A DNA stretch of 64,000 nucleotides, taken from NCBI GenBank assembly GCA_964057225.1, contig CAXKVF010000075.1:496001-560000 (forward strand). Reading direction: 5' to 3'. The stretch is from Auanema rhodensis. Lineage: Eukaryota > Nematoda > Chromadorea > Rhabditida > Rhabditidae. The notes below the pieces were generated by a model, which worked only from the letters and a program-made list of their open reading frames with translations, was not told where the DNA came from and searched no databases. Below, one piece after another: positions 47,111-62,492 of this stretch (position 1 is its first letter; each line of letters begins with the position of its first letter). The translations under genes and the position numbers were made by a program.

Positions 47111-50100
47111 AGATGCAGTTTTCAAAATTAGATTCCCCATGTCCATATTAGTCTAAAAACAAATTTTTATTGATATTGGTGCATGGTAACCATGACTTTG
47201 AAATTTACGTGAACTTTAATTTATGCTAATTAAATGTACACGTGATGTGCACTTGGTATGTAACTCGCTTCACGTGAAAGATAAAGAGATGCGGTTTTCA
47301 AAATTAGATTCCCCATGTCCATATTAGTCTAAAAACAAATTTTTATTGATATTGGTGCATGGTAACCATGACTTTGAAATTTACGTGAACTTTAATTTAT
47401 GCTAATTAAATGTACACGTGATGTGCACTTGGTATGTAACTCGCTTCACGTGAAAGATAAAGAGATGCGGTTTTCAAAATTAGATTCCCCATGTCCATAT
47501 TAGTCTAAAAACAAATTTTTATTGATATTGGTTCATGGTAACCATGACTTTGAAATTTACGTGAACTTTAATTCATGCTAATTAAATGTACACGTGATGT
47601 GCACTTGGTATGTAACTCGCTTCACGTGAAAGATAAAGAGATGCGGTTTTCACAATTAGATTCCCCATGTCTATATTAGTCTAAAAACAAATTTTTATTG
47701 ATATTGGTGCATGGTAACCATGACTTTGAAATTTACGTGAACTTTAATTTATGCTAATTAAATGTACACGTGATGTGCACTTGGTATGTAACTCGCTTCA
47801 CGTGAAAGATAAAGAGATGCGGTTTTCAAAATTAGATTCCCCATGTCCATATTAGTCTAAAAACAAATTTTTATTGATATTGGTGCATGGTAACCATGAC
47901 TTTGAAATTTACGTGAACTTTAATTTATGCTAATTAAATGTACACGTGATGTGCACTTGGTATGTAACTCGCTTCACGTGAAAGATGAAGAGATGCGGTT
48001 TTCAAAATTAGATTCCCCATGTCCATATTAGTCTAAAAACAAATTTTTATTGATATTGGTTCATGGTAACCATGACTTTGAAATTTACGTGAACTTTAAT
48101 TTATGCTAATTAAATGTACACGTGATGTGCACTTGGTATGTAACTCGCTTCACGTGAAAGATAAAGAGATGCGGTTTTCAAAATTAGATTCCCCATGTCC
48201 ATATTAGTCTAAAAACAATTTTCTATTGATATTGGTTCATGGTAACCATGACTTTGAAATTTACGTGAACTTTAATTTATGCTAATTAAATGTACACGTG
48301 ATGTGCACTTGGTATGTAACTCGCTTCACGTGAAAGATAAAGAGATGCGGTTTTCAAAATTAGATTCCCCATGTCCATATTAGTCTAAAAACAATTTTTT
48401 ATTGATATTGGTTCATGGTAACCATGACTTTGAAATTTACGTGAACTTTAATTTATGCTAATTAAATGTACACGTGATGTGCACTTGGTATGTAACTCGC
48501 TTCACGTGAAAGATAAAGAGATGCGGTTTTCAAAATTAGGTTCCCCATGTCCATATTAGTCTAAAAACAAATTTTTATTGATATTGCTTCATGGTAACCA
48601 TGACTTTGAAATTTACGTGAACTTTAATTTATGCTAATTAAATGTACACGTGATGTGCACTTGGTATGTAACTCGCTTCACGTGAAAGATAAAGAGATGC
48701 GGTTTTCAAAATTAGATTCCCCATGTCCATATTAGTCTAAAAACAAATTTTTATTGATATTGCTTCATGGTAACCATGACTTTGAAATTTACGTGAACTT
48801 TAATTTATGCTAATTAAATGTACACGTGATGTGCACTTGGTATGTAACTCGCTTCACGTGAAAGATAAAGAGATGCGGTTTTCAAAATTAGATTCCCCAT
48901 GTCCATATTAGTCTAAAAACAAATTTTTATTGATATTGGTTCATGGTAACCATGACTTTGAAATTTACGTGAACTTTAATTTATGCTAATTAAATGTACA
49001 CGTGATGTGCACTTGGTATGTAACTCGCTTCACGTGAAAGATAAAGAGATGCGGTTTTCAAAATTAGATTCCCCATGTCCATATTAGTCTAAAAACAAAT
49101 TTTTATTGATATTGGTTCATGGTAACCATGACTTTGAAATTTACGTGAACTTTAATTCATGCTAATTAAATGTACACGTGATGTGCACTTGGTATGTAAC
49201 TCGCTTCACGTGAAAGATAAAGAGATGCGGTTTTCACAATTAGATTCCCCATGTCCATATTAGTCTAAAAACAAATTTTTATTGATATTGGTGCATGGTA
49301 ACCATGACTTTGAAATTTACGTGAACTTTAATTTATGCTAATTAAATGTACACGTGATGTGCACTTGGTATGTAACTCGCTTCACGTGAAAGATAAAGAG
49401 ATGCGGTTTTCAAAATTAGAATCCCCATGTCCATATTAGTCTAAAAACAAATTTTTATTGATATTGCTTCATGGTAACCATGACTTTGAAATTTACGTGA
49501 ACTTTAATTTATGCTAATTAAATGTACACGTGATGTGCACTTGGTATGTAACTCGCTTCACGTGAAAGATAAAGAGATGCGGTTTTCAAAATTAGATTCC
49601 CCATGTCCATATTAGTCTAAAAACAATTTTTTATTGATATTGGTTCATGGTAACCATGACTTTGAAAATTACGTGAACTTTAATTTATGCTAATTAAATG
49701 TACACGTGATGTGCACTTGGTATGTAACTCGCTTCACGTGAAAGATAAAGAGATGCGGTTTTCAAAATTAGATTCCCCATGTCCATATTAGTCTAAAAAC
49801 AAATTTTTATTGATATTGCTTCATGGTAACCATGACTTTGAAATTTACGTGAACTTTAATTTATGCTAATTAAATGTACACGTGATGTGCACTTGGTATG
49901 TAACTCGCTTCACGTGAAAGATAAAGAGATGCGGTTTTCAAAATTAGATTCCCCATGTCCATATTAGTCTAAAAACAAATTTTTATTGATATTGCTTCAT
50001 GGTAACCATGACTTTGAAATTTACGTGAACTTTAATTTATGCTAATTAAATGTACACGTGATGTGCACTTGGTATGTAACTCGCTTCACGTGAAAGATAA

Positions 50101-53100
50101 AGAGATGCGGTTTTCAAAATTAGATTCCCCATGTCCATATTAGTCTAAAAACAAATTTTTATTGATATTGGTTCATGGTAACCATGACTTTGAAATTTAC
50201 GTGAACTTTAATTCATGCTAATTAAATGTACACGTGATGTGCACTTGGTATGTAACTCGCTTCACGTGAAAGATAAAGAGATGCGGTTTTCACAATTAGA
50301 TTCCCCATGTCCATATTAGTCTAAAAACAAATTTTTATTGATATTGGTGCATGGTAACCATGACTTTGAAATTTACGTGAACTTTAATTTATGCTAATTA
50401 AATGTACACGTGATGTGCACTTGGTATGTAACTCGCTTCACGTGAAAGATAAAGAGATGCGGTTTTCAAAATTAGATTCCCCATGTCCATATTAGTCTAA
50501 AAACAAATTTTTATTGATATTGGTGCATGGTAACCATGACTTTGAAATTTACGTGAACTTTAATTTATGCTAATTAAATGTACACGTGATGTGCACTTGG
50601 TATGTAACTCGCTTCACGTGAAAGATAAAGAGATGCGGTTTTCAAAATTAGATTCACCATGTCCATATTAGTCTAAAAACAAATTTTTATTGATATTGGT
50701 TCATGGTAACCATGACTTTGAAATTTACGTGAACTTTAATTTATGCTAATTAAATGTACACGTGATGTGCACTTGGTATGTAACTCGCTTCACGTGAAAG
50801 ATAAAGAGATGCGGTTTTCAAAATTAGATTCCCCATGTCCATATTAGTCTAAAAACAAATTTTTATTGATATTGCTTCATGGTAACCATGACTTTGAAAT
50901 TTACGTGAACTTTAATTTATGCTAATTAAATGTACACGTGATGTGCACTTGGTATGTAACTCGCTTCACGTGAAAGATAAAGAGATGCGGTTTTCAAAAT
51001 TAGATTCCCCATGTCCATATTAGTCTAAAAACAAATTTTTATTGATATTGGTTCATGGTAACCATGACTTTGAAATTTACGTGAACTTTAATTCATGCTA
51101 ATTAAATGTACACGTGATGTGCACTTGGTATGTAACTCGCTTCACGTGAAAGATAAAGAGATGCGGTTTTCACAATTAGATTCCCCATGTCCATATTAGT
51201 CTAAAAACAAATTTTTATTGATATTGGTGCATGGTAACCATGACTTTGAAATTTACGTGAACTTTAATTTATGCTAATTAAATGTACACGTGATGTGCAC
51301 TTGGTATGTAACTCGCTTCACGTGAAAGATAAAGAGATGCGGTTTTCAAAATTAGAATCCCCATGTCCATATTAGTCTAAAAACAAATTTTTATTGATAT
51401 TGGTGCATGGTAACCATGACTTTGAAATTTACGTGAACTTTAATTTATGCTAATTAAATGTACACGTGATGTGCACTTGGTATGTAACTCGCTTCACGTG
51501 AAAGATAAAGAGATGCGGTTTTCAAAATTAGATTCCCCATGTCCATATTAGTCTAAAAACAATTTTTTATTGATATTGGTTCATGGTAACCATGACTTTG
51601 AAAATTACGTGAACTTTAATTTATGCTAATTAAATGTACACGTGATGTGCACTTGGTATGTAACTCGCTTCACGTGAAAGATAAAGAGATGCGGTTTTCA
51701 AAATTAGATTCCCCATGTCCATATTAGTCTAAAAACAAATTTTTATTGATATTGCTTCATGGTAACCATGACTTTGAAATTTACGTGAACTTTAATTTAT
51801 GCTAATTAAATGTACACGTGATGTGCACTTGGTATGTAACTCGCTTCACGTGAAAGATAAAGAGATGCGGTTTTCAAAATTAGATTCACCATGTCCATAT
51901 TAGTCTAAAAACAAATTTTTATTGATATTGGTTCATGGTAACCATGACTTTGAAATTTACGTGAACTTTAATTTATGCTAATTAAATGTACACGTGATGT
52001 GCACTTGGTATGTAACTCGCTTCACGTGAAAGATAAAGAGATGCGGTTTTCAAAATTAGATTCCCCATGTCCATATTAGTCTAAAAACAAATTTTTATTG
52101 ATATTGCTTCATGGTAACCATGACTTTGAAATTTACGTGAACTTTAATTTATGCTAATTAAATGTACACGTGATGTGCACTTGGTATGTAACTCGCTTCA
52201 CGTGAAAGATAAAGAGATGCGGTTTTCAAAATTAGATTCCCCATGTCCATATTAGTCTAAAAACAAATTTTTATTGATATTGGTGCATGGTAACCATGAC
52301 TTTGAAATTTACGTGAACTTTAATTTATGCTAATTAAATGTACACGTGATGTGCACTTGGTATGTAACTCGCTTCACGTGAAAGATAAAGAGATGCGGTT
52401 TTCAAAATTAGATTCCCCATGTCCATATTAGTCTAAAAACAAATTTTTATTGATATTGGTGCATGGTAACCATGACTTTGAAATTTACGTGAACTTTAAT
52501 TTATGCTAATTAAATGTACACGTGATGTGCACTTGGTATGTAACTCGCTTCACGTGAAAGATAAAGAGATGCGGTTTTCAAAATTAGATTCCCCATGTCC
52601 ATATTAGTCTAAAAACAAATTTTTATTGATATTGCTTCATGGTAACCATGACTTTGAAATTTACGTGAACTTTAATTTATGCTAATTAAATGTACACGTG
52701 ATGTGCACTTGGTATGTAACTCGCTTCACGTGAAAGATAAAGAGATGCGGTTTTCAAAATTAGATTCCCCATGTCCATATTAGTCTAAAAACAAATTTTT
52801 ATTGATATTGCTTCATGGTAACCATGACTTTGAAATTTACGTGAACTTTAATTTATGCTAATTAAATGTACACGTGATGTGCACTTGGTATGTAACTCGC
52901 TTCACGTGAAAGATAAAGAGATGCGGTTTTCAAAATTAGATTCCCCATGTCCATATTAGTCTAAAAACAAATTTTTATTGATATTGGTTCATGGTAACCA
53001 TGACTTTGAAATTTACGTGAACTTTAATTTATGCTAATTAAATGTACACGTGATGTGCACTTGGTATGTAACTCGCTTCACGTGAAAGATAAAGAGATGC

Positions 53101-55750
53101 AGTTTTCAAAATTAGATTCCCCATGTCCATATTAGTCTAAAAACAAATTTTTATTGATATTGGTGCATGGTAACCATGACTTTGAAATTTACGTGAACTT
53201 TAATTTATGCTAATTAAATGTACACGTGATGTGCACTTGGTATGTAACTCGCTTCACGTGAAAGATAAAGAGATGCGGTTTTCAAAATTAGATTCCCCAT
53301 GTCCATATTAGTCTAAAAACAAATTTTTATTGATATTGGTTCATGGTAACCATGACTTTGAAATTTACGTGAACTTTAATTCATGCTAATTAAATGTACA
53401 CGTGATGTGCACTTGGTATGTAACTCGCTTCACGTGAAAGATAAAGAGATGCGGTTTTCACAATTAGATTCCCCATGTCTATATTAGTCTAAAAACAAAT
53501 TTTTATTGATATTGGTGCATGGTAACCATGACTTTGAAATTTACGTGAACTTTAATTTATGCTAATTAAATGTACACGTGATGTGCACTTGGTATGTAAC
53601 TCGCTTCACGTGAAAGATAAAGAGATGCGGTTTTCAAAATTAGATTCCCCATGTCCATATTAGTCTAAAAACAAATTTATTGATATTGGTGCATGGTAAC
53701 CATGACTTTGAAATTTACGTGAACTTTAATTTATGCTAATTAAATGTACACGTGATGTGCACTTGGTATGTAACTCGCTTCACGTGAAAGATGAAGAGAT
53801 GCGGTTTTCAAAATTAGATTCCCCATGTCCATATTAGTCTAAAAACAAATTTTTATTGATATTGGTTCATGGTAACCATGACTTTGAAATTTACGTGAAC
53901 TTTAATTTATGCTAATTAAATGTACACGTGATGTGCACTTGGTATGTAACTCGCTTCACGTGAAAGATAAAGAGATGCGGTTTTCAAAATTAGATTCCCC
54001 ATGTCCATATTAGTCTAAAAACAATTTTTTATTGATATTGGTTCATGGTAACCATGACTTTGAAATTTACGTGAACTTTAATTTATGCTAATTAAATGTA
54101 CACGTGATGTGCACTTGGTATGTAACTCGCTTCACGTGAAAGATAAAGAGATGCGGTTTTCAAAATTAGATTCCCCATGTCCATATTAGTCTAAAAACAA
54201 ATTTTTATTGATATTGCTTCATGGTAACCATGACTTTGAAATTTACGTGAACTTTAATTTATGCTAATTAAATGTACACGTGATGTGCACTTGGTATGTA
54301 ACTCGCTTCACGTGAAAGATAAAGAGATGCGGTTTTCAAAATTAGATTCCCCATGTCCATATTAGTCTAAAAACAAATTTTTATTGATATTGCTTCATGG
54401 TAACCATGACTTTGAAATTTACGTGAACTTTAATTTATGCTAATTAAATGTACACGTGATGTGCACTTGGTATGTAACTCGCTTCACGTGAAAGATAAAG
54501 AGATGCGGTTTTCAAAATTAGATTCACCATGTCCATATTAGTCTAAAAACAAATTTTTATTGATATTGGTTCATGGTAACCATGACTTTGAAATTTACGT
54601 GAACTTTAATTTATGCTAATTAAATGTACACGTGATGTGCACTTGGTATGTAACTCGCTTCACGTGAAAGATAAAGAGATGCGGTTTTCAAAATTAGATT
54701 CCCCATGTCCATATTAGTCTAAAAACAATTTTTTATTGATATTGGTTCATGGTAACCATGACTTTGAAATTTACGTGAACTTTAATTTATGCTAATTAAA
54801 TGTACACGTGATGTGCACTTGGTATGTAACTCGCTTCACGTGAAAGATAAAGAGATGCGGTTTTCAAAATTAGATTCCCCATGTCCATATTAGTCTAAAA
54901 ACAATTTTTTATTGATATTGGTTCATGGTAACCATGACTTTGAAATTTACGTGAACTTTAATTTATGCTAATTAAATGTACACGTGATGTGCACTTGGTA
55001 TGTAACTCGCTTCACGTGAAAGATAAAGAGATGCAGTTTTCAAAATTAGGTTCCCCATGTCCATATTAGTCTAAAAACAAATTTTTATTGATATTGCTTC
55101 ATGGTAACCATGACTTTGAAATTTACGTGAACTTTAATTTATGCTAATTAAATGTACACGTGATGTGCACTTGGTATGTAACTCGCTTCACGTGAAAGAT
55201 AAAGAGATGCGGTTTTCAAAATTAGATTCCCCATGTCCATATTAGTCTAAAAACAAATTTTTATTGATATTGCTTCATGGTAACCATGACTTTGAAATTT
55301 ACGTGAACTTTAATTTATGCTAATTAAATGTACACGTGATGTGCACTTGGTATGTAACTCGCTTCACGTGAAAGATAAAGAGATGCGGTTTTCAAAATTA
55401 GATTCCCCATGTCCATATTAGTCTAAAAACAAATTTTTATTGATATTGGTTCATGGTAACCATGACTTTGAAATTTACGTGAACTTTAATTTATGCTAAT
55501 TAAATGTACACGTGATGTGCACTTGGTATGTAACTCGCTTCACGTGAAAGATAAAGAGATGCGGTTTTCAAAATTAGATTCCCCATGTCCATATTAGTCT
55601 AAAAACAAATTTTTATTGATATTGGTTCATGGTAACCATGACTTTGAAATTTACGTGAACTTTAATTTATGCTAATTAAATGTACACGTGATGTGCACTT
55701 GGTATGTAACTCGCTTCACGTGAAAGATAAGGAGATGCGGTTTTCAAAAT
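47111..55750 (+). repeat. Segment of about ten or more monomers present twice (47-49 kb and 53-55.7 kb)
   Basis: GATGCAGTTTT (47117 and 53101), the trio AATTCATGC / TTCACAATTAG / CATGTCTATATT (47571 and 53379), a GAAGAG monomer, and AATTAGGTTCCCC (48540 and 55050) recur in the same order. Offsets are 34, 33 and 37 monomers, so internal copy number differs. The second copy also has a 2-bp deletion (CAAATTTATTG) near 53677, which shifts later offsets by 2. Confidence 0.6.
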
Positions 55751-56902
55751 TAGGTTCCCCATGTCCATATTAGTCTAAAAACAAATTTTTATTGATATTG
55801 GTTCATGGTAACCATGACTTTGAAATTTACGTGAACTTTAATTTATGCTAATTAAATGTACACGTGATGTGCACTTGGTATGTAACTCGCTTCACGTGAA
55901 CGATAAAGAGATGCGGTTTTCAAAATTAGATTCCCCATGTCCATATTAGTCTAAAAACAAATTTTTATTGATATTGGTGCATGGTAACCATGACTTTGAA
56001 ATTTACGTGAACTTTAATTTATGCTAATTAAATGTACACGTGATGTGCATTTGGTATGTAACTCGCTTCACGTGAAAGATAAAGAGATGCGGTTTTCAAA
56101 ATTAGATTCCCCATGTCCATATTAGTCTAAAAACAAATTTCTATTGATATTGGTTCATGGTAACCATGACTTTGAAATTTACGTGAACTTTAATTTTTGC
56201 TAATTAAATGTACACGTGATGTGCACTTGGTATGTAACTCGCTTCACGTGAAAGATAAAGTGATGCGGTTTTCAAAATTAGATTCCCCATGTCCATATTA
56301 GTCTAAAAACCAATTTTTATTGATATTGGTGCATGGTAACCATGACTTTGAAATTTACGTGAACTTTAATTTATGCTAATTAAATGTACACGTGATGTGC
56401 ACTTGGTATGTAACTCGCTTCACGTGAAAGATAAAGAGATGCGGTTTTCAAAATTAGATTCCCCATGTCCATATTAGTCTAAAAACAAATTTTTATTGAT
56501 ATTGGTGCATGGTAACCATGACTTTGAAATTTACGTGAACTTTAATTTATGCTAATTAAATGTACACGTGATGTGCACTTGGTATGTAACTCGCTTCACG
56601 TGAAAGATAAAGAGATGCGGTTTTCAAAATTAGATTCCCCATGTCCATATTAGTCTAAAAACAAATTTTTATTGATATTGGTGCATGGTAACCATGACTT
56701 TGAAATTTACGTGAACTTTAATTTATGCTAATTAAATGTACACGTGATGTGCACTTGGTATGTAACTCGCTTCACGTGAAAGATAAAGAGATGCGGTTTT
56801 CAAAATTAGATTCCCCATGTCCATATTAGTCTAAAAACAAATTTTTATTGATATTGGTTCATGGTAACCATGACTTTGAAATTTACGTGAACTTTAATTT
56901 AT

Positions 56903-57006
56903 GCTAATTAAATGTACACGTGATGTGCACTTGGTATGTAACTCGCTTCACGTGAAAGATAAAGAGATGCGGTTTTCAAAATTAGATTCCCCATGTCCAT
57001 ATTTAT
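56903..57006 (+). repeat. Truncated satellite unit, 104 bp (first of three)
   Basis: GCTAAT anchors at 56903 and 57007 are 104 bp apart. The text runs CCATATT then directly TATGC, losing 72 bp between two ATT triplets. The next monomers carry CCATGGCTTTG and CACTTGTATG (one G lost). Confidence 0.85.
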
Positions 57007-57885
57007 GCTAATTAAATGTACACGTGATGTGCACTTGGTATGTAACTCGCTTCACGTGAAAGATAAAGAGATGCGGTTTTCAAAATTAGATTCCCCATGT
57101 CCATATTAGTCTAAAAACAAATTTTTATTGATATTGGTGCATGGTAACCATGGCTTTGAAATTTACGTGAACTTTAATTTATGCTAATTAAATGTACACG
57201 TGATGTGCACTTGTATGTAACTCGCTTCACGTGAAAGATAAAGAGATGCGGTTTTCAAAATTAGATTCCCCATGTCCATATTAGTCTAAAAACAAATTTT
57301 TATTGATATTGGTGCATGGTAACCATGACTTTGAAATTTACGTGAACTTTAATTTATGCTAATTAAATGTACACGTGATGTGCACTTGGTATGTAACTCG
57401 CTTCACGTGAAAGATAAAGTGATGCGGTTTTCAAAATTAGATTCCCCATGTCCATATTAGTCTAAAAACAACTTTTTATTGATATTGGTGCATGGTAACC
57501 ATGACTTTGAAATTTACGTGAACTTTAATTTATGCTAATTAAATGTACACGTGATGTGCACTTGGTATGTAACTCGCTTCACGTGAAAGATAAAGAGATG
57601 CGGTTTTCAAAATTAGATTCCCCATGTCCATATTAGTCTAAAAACAAATTTTCATTGATATTGGTGCATGGTAACCATGACTTTGAAATTTACGTGAACT
57701 TTAATTTATGCTAATTAAATGTACACGTGATGTGCACTTGGTATGTAACTCGCTTCACGTGAAAGATAAAGAGATGCGGTTTTCAAAATTAGATTCCCCA
57801 TGTCCATATTAGTCTAAAAGCAAATTTTTATTGATATTGGTTCATGGTAACCATGACTTTGAAATTTACGTGAACTTTAATTTAT

Positions 57886-57989
57886 GCTAATTAAATGTAC
57901 ACGTGATGTGCACTTGGTATGTAACTCGCTTCACGTGAAAGATAAAGAGATGCGGTTTTCAAAATTAGATTCCCCATGTCCATATTTAT
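57886..57989 (+). repeat. Truncated satellite unit, 104 bp (second)
   Basis: Same junction and same following variants (CCATGGCTTTG, CACTTGTATG) as the unit at 56903. The repeat distance is 983 bp: five monomers less one base, plus the 104-bp unit. The pair is therefore a duplicated block, not two independent deletions. Confidence 0.85.
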
Positions 57990-59220
57990 GCTAATTAAAT
58001 GTACACGTGATGTGCACTTGGTATGTAACTCGCTTCACGTGAAAGATAAAGAGATGCGGTTTTCAAAATTAGATTCCCCATGTCCATATTAGTCTAAAAA
58101 CAAATTTTTATTGATATTGGTGCATGGTAACCATGGCTTTGAAATTTACGTGAACTTTAATTTATGCTAATTAAATGTACACGTGATGTGCACTTGTATG
58201 TAACTCGCTTCACGTGAAAGATAAAGAGATGCGGTTTTCAAAATTAGATTCCCCATGTCCATATTAGTCTAAAAACAAATTTTTATTGATATTGGTGCAT
58301 GGTAACCATGACTTTGAAATTTACGTGAACTTTAATTTATGCTAATTAAATGTACACGTGATGTGCACTTGGTATGTAACTCGCTTCACGTGAAAGATAA
58401 AGAGATGCGGTTTTCAAAATTAGATTCCCCATGTCCATATTAGTCTAAAAACAAATTTTTATTGATATTGGTGCATGGTAACCATGACTTTGAAATTTAC
58501 GTGAACTTTAATTTATGTTAATTAAATGTACACGTGATGTGCACTTGGTATGTAACTCGCTTCACGTGAAAGATGAAGAGATGCGGTTTTCAAAATTAGA
58601 TTCCCCATGTCCATATTAGTCTAAAAACAAATTTTTATTGATATTGGTGCATGGTAACCATGACTTTGAAATTTACGTGAACTTTAATTTATGCTAATTA
58701 AATGTACACGTGATGTGCACTTGGTATGTAACTCGCTTCACGTGAAAGATAAAGAGATGCGGTTTTCAAAATTAGATTCCCCATGTCCATATTAGTCTAA
58801 AAACAATTTTTTATTGATATTGGTTCATGGTAACCATGACTTTGAAATTTACGTGAACTTTAATTTATGCTAATTAAATGTACACGTGATGTGCACTTGG
58901 TATGTAACTCGCTTCATGTGAAAGATAAAGAGATGCGGTTTTCAAAATTAGGTTCCCCATGTCCATATTAGTCTAAAAACAAATTTTTATTGATATTGCT
59001 TCATGGTAACCATGACTTTGAAATTTACGTGAACTTTAATTTATGCTAATTAAATGTACACGTGATGTGCACTTGGTATGTAACTCGCTTCACGTGAAAG
59101 ATAAAGAGATGCGGTTTTCAAAATTAGATTCCCCATGTCCATATTAGTCTAAAAACAAATTTTTATTGATATTGGTTCATGGTAACCATGACTTTGAAAT
59201 TTACGTGAACTTTAATTTAT

Positions 59221-62200
59221 GCTTATTAAATGTACACGTGATGTGCACTTGGTATGTAACTCGCTTCACGTGAAAGATAAAGAGATGCGGTTTTCAAAAT
59301 TAGATTCCCCATGTCCATATTAGTCTAAAAACAAATTTTTATTGATATTGGTTCATGGTAACCATGACTTTGAAATTTACGTGAACTTTAATTTATGCTA
59401 ATTAAATGTACACGTGATGTGCACTTGGTATGTAACTCGCTTCACGTGAAAGATAAAGAGATGCGGTTTTCAAAATTAGATTCCCCATGTCCATATTAGT
59501 CTAAAAACAAATTTTTATTGATATTGGTTCATGGTAACCATGACTTTGAAATTTACGTGAACTTTAATTTATGCTAATTAAATGTACACGTGATGTGCAC
59601 TTGGTATGTAACTCGCTTCACGTGAAAGATAAGGAGATGCGGTTTTCAAAATTAGGTTCCCCATGTCCATATTAGTCTAAAAACAAATTTTTATTGATAT
59701 TGGTTCATGGTAACCATGACTTTGAAATTTACGTGAACTTTAATTTATGCTAATTAAATGTACACGTGATGTGCACTTGGTATGTAACTCGCTTCACGTG
59801 AAAGATAAAGAGATGCGGTTTTCAAAATTAGATTCCCCATGTCCATATTAGTCTAAAAACAAATTTTTATTGATATTGGTGCATGGTAACCATGACTTTG
59901 AAATTTACGTGAACTTTAATTTATGCTAATTAAATGTACACGTGATGTGCATTTGGTATGTAACTCGCTTCACGTGAAAGATAAAGAGATGCGGTTTTCA
60001 AAATTAGATTCCCCATGTCCATATTAGTCTAAAAACAAATTTTTATTGATATTGGTTCATGGTAACCATGACTTTGAAATTTACGTGAACTTTAATTTTT
60101 GCTAATTAAATGTACACGTGATGTGCACTTGGTATGTAACTCGCTTCACGTGAAAGATAAAGTGATGCGGTTTTCAAAATTAGATTCCCCATGTCCATAT
60201 TAGTCTAAAAACAAATTTTTATTGATATTGGTGCATGGTAACCATGACTTTGAAATTTACGTGAACTTTAATTTATGCTAATTAAATGTACACGTGATGT
60301 GCACTTGGTATGTAACTCGCTTCACGTTAAAGATAAAGAGATGCGGTTTTCAAAATTAGATTCCCCATGTCCATATTAGTCTAAAAACTAATTTTTATTG
60401 ATATTGGTGCATGGTAACCATGACTTTGAAATTTACGTGAACTTTAATTTATGCTAATTAAATGTACACGTGATGTGCACTTGGTATGTAACTCGCTTCA
60501 CGTGAAAGATAAAGAGATGCGGTTTTCAAAATTAGATTCCCCATTTCCATATTAGTCTAAAAACAAATTTTTATTGATATTGGTGCATGGTAACCATGAC
60601 TTTGAAATTTACGTGAACTTTAATTTATGCTAATTAAATGTACACGTGATGTGCACTTGGTATGTAACTCGCTTCACGTGAAAGATAAAGAGATGCGGTT
60701 TTCAAAATTAGATTCCCCATGTCCATATTAGTCTAAAAACAAATTTTTATTGATATTGGTTCATGGTAACCATGACTTTGAAATTTACGTGAACTTTAAT
60801 TTATGCTTATTAAATGTACACGTGATGTGCACTTGGTATGTAACTCGCTTCACGTGAAAGATAAAGAGATGCGGTTTTCAAAATTAGATTCCCCATGTCC
60901 ATTTTAGTCTAAAAACAAATTTTTATTGATATTGGTTCATGGTAACCATGACTTTGAAATTTACGTGAACTTTAATTTATGCTAATTAAATGTACACGTG
61001 ATGTGCACTTGGTATGTAACTCGCTTCACGTGAAAGATAAAGAGATGCGGTTTTCAAAATTAGATTCCCCATGTCCATATTAGTCTAAAAACAAATTTTT
61101 ATTGATATTGGTTCATGGTAACCATGACTTTGAAATTTACGTGAACTTTAATTTATGCTAATTAAATGTACACGTGATGTGCACTTGGTATGTAACTCGC
61201 TTCACGTGAAAGATAAGGAGATGCGGTTTTCAAAATTAGGTTCCCCATGTCCATATTAGTCTAAAAACAAATTTTTATTGATATTGGTTCATGGTAACCA
61301 TGACTTTGAAATTTACGTGAACTTTAATTTATGCTAATTAAATGTACACGTGATGTGCACTTGGTATGTAACTCGCTTCACGTGAAAGATAAAGAGATGC
61401 GGTTTTCAAAATTAGATTCCCCATGTCCATATTAGTCTAAAAACAAATTTTTATTGATATTGGTGCATGGTAACCATGACTTTGAAATTTACGTGAACTT
61501 TAATTTATGCTAATTAAATGTACACGTGATGTGCATTTGGTATGTAACTCGCTTCACGTGAAAGATAAAGAGATGCGGTTTTCAAAATTAGATTCCCCAT
61601 GTCCATATTAGTCTAAAAACAAATTTTTATTGATATTGGTTCATGGTAACCATGACTTTGAAATTTACGTGAACTTTAATTTTTGCTAATTAAATGTACA
61701 CGTGATGTGCACTTGGTATGTAACTCGCTTCACGTGAAAGATAAAGTGATGCGGTTTTCAAAATTAGATTCCCCATGTCCATATTAGTCTAAAAACAAAT
61801 TTTTATTGATATTGGTGCATGGTAACCATGACTTTGAAATTTACGTGAACTTTAATTTATGCTAATTAAATGTACACGTGATGTGCACTTGGTATGTAAC
61901 TCGCTTCACGTTAAAGATAAAGAGATGCGGTTTTCAAAATTAGATTCCCCATGTCCATATTAGTCTAAAAACTAATTTTTATTGATATTGGTGCATGGTA
62001 ACCATGACTTTGAAATTTACGTGAACTTTAATTTATGCTAATTAAATGTACACGTGATGTGCACTTGGTATGTAACTCGCTTCACGTGAAAGATAAAGAG
62101 ATGCGGTTTTCAAAATTAGATTCCCCATTTCCATATTAGTCTAAAAACAAATTTTTATTGATATTGGTGCATGGTAACCATGACTTTGAAATTTACGTGA

Positions 62201-62388
62201 ACTTTAATTTATGCTAATTAAATGTACACGTGATGTGCACTTGGTATGTAACTCGCTTCACGTGAAAGATAAAGAGATGCGGTTTTCAAAATTAGATTCC
62301 CCATGTCCATATTAGTCTAAAAACAAATTTTTATTGATATTGGTTCATGGTAACCATGACTTTGAAATTTACGTGAACTTTAATTTAT
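59221..62388 (+). repeat. Second nine-monomer (1584-bp) higher-order repeat
   Basis: Two adjacent 1584-bp copies share an ordered set of rare variants: GCTTATTAAA (59221, 60805), AAGGAGATG with AATTAGGTTCC (59633, 61217), GTGCATTTGG (59947, 61531), AATTTTTGCTAA (60101, 61685), AAAGTGATG, CACGTTAAAG, AAACTAATTTTT and CCCATTTCC. Every pair is exactly 1584 bp apart. One private difference is CCATTTTAGTC at about 60899. The unit ends where the third 104-bp truncated monomer begins. Confidence 0.88.
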
Positions 62389-62492
62389 GCTAATTAAATG
62401 TACACGTGATGTGCACTTGGTATGTAACTCGCTTCACGTGAAAGATAAAGAGATGCGGTTTTCAAAATTAGATTCCCCATGTCCATATTTAT
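62389..62492 (+). repeat. Truncated satellite unit, 104 bp (third)
   Basis: The same 72-bp deletion junction, again followed by CCATGGCTTTG and CACTTGTATG. It lies immediately after the second 1584-bp repeat copy, about 4.5 kb from the second truncated unit. Confidence 0.85.
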
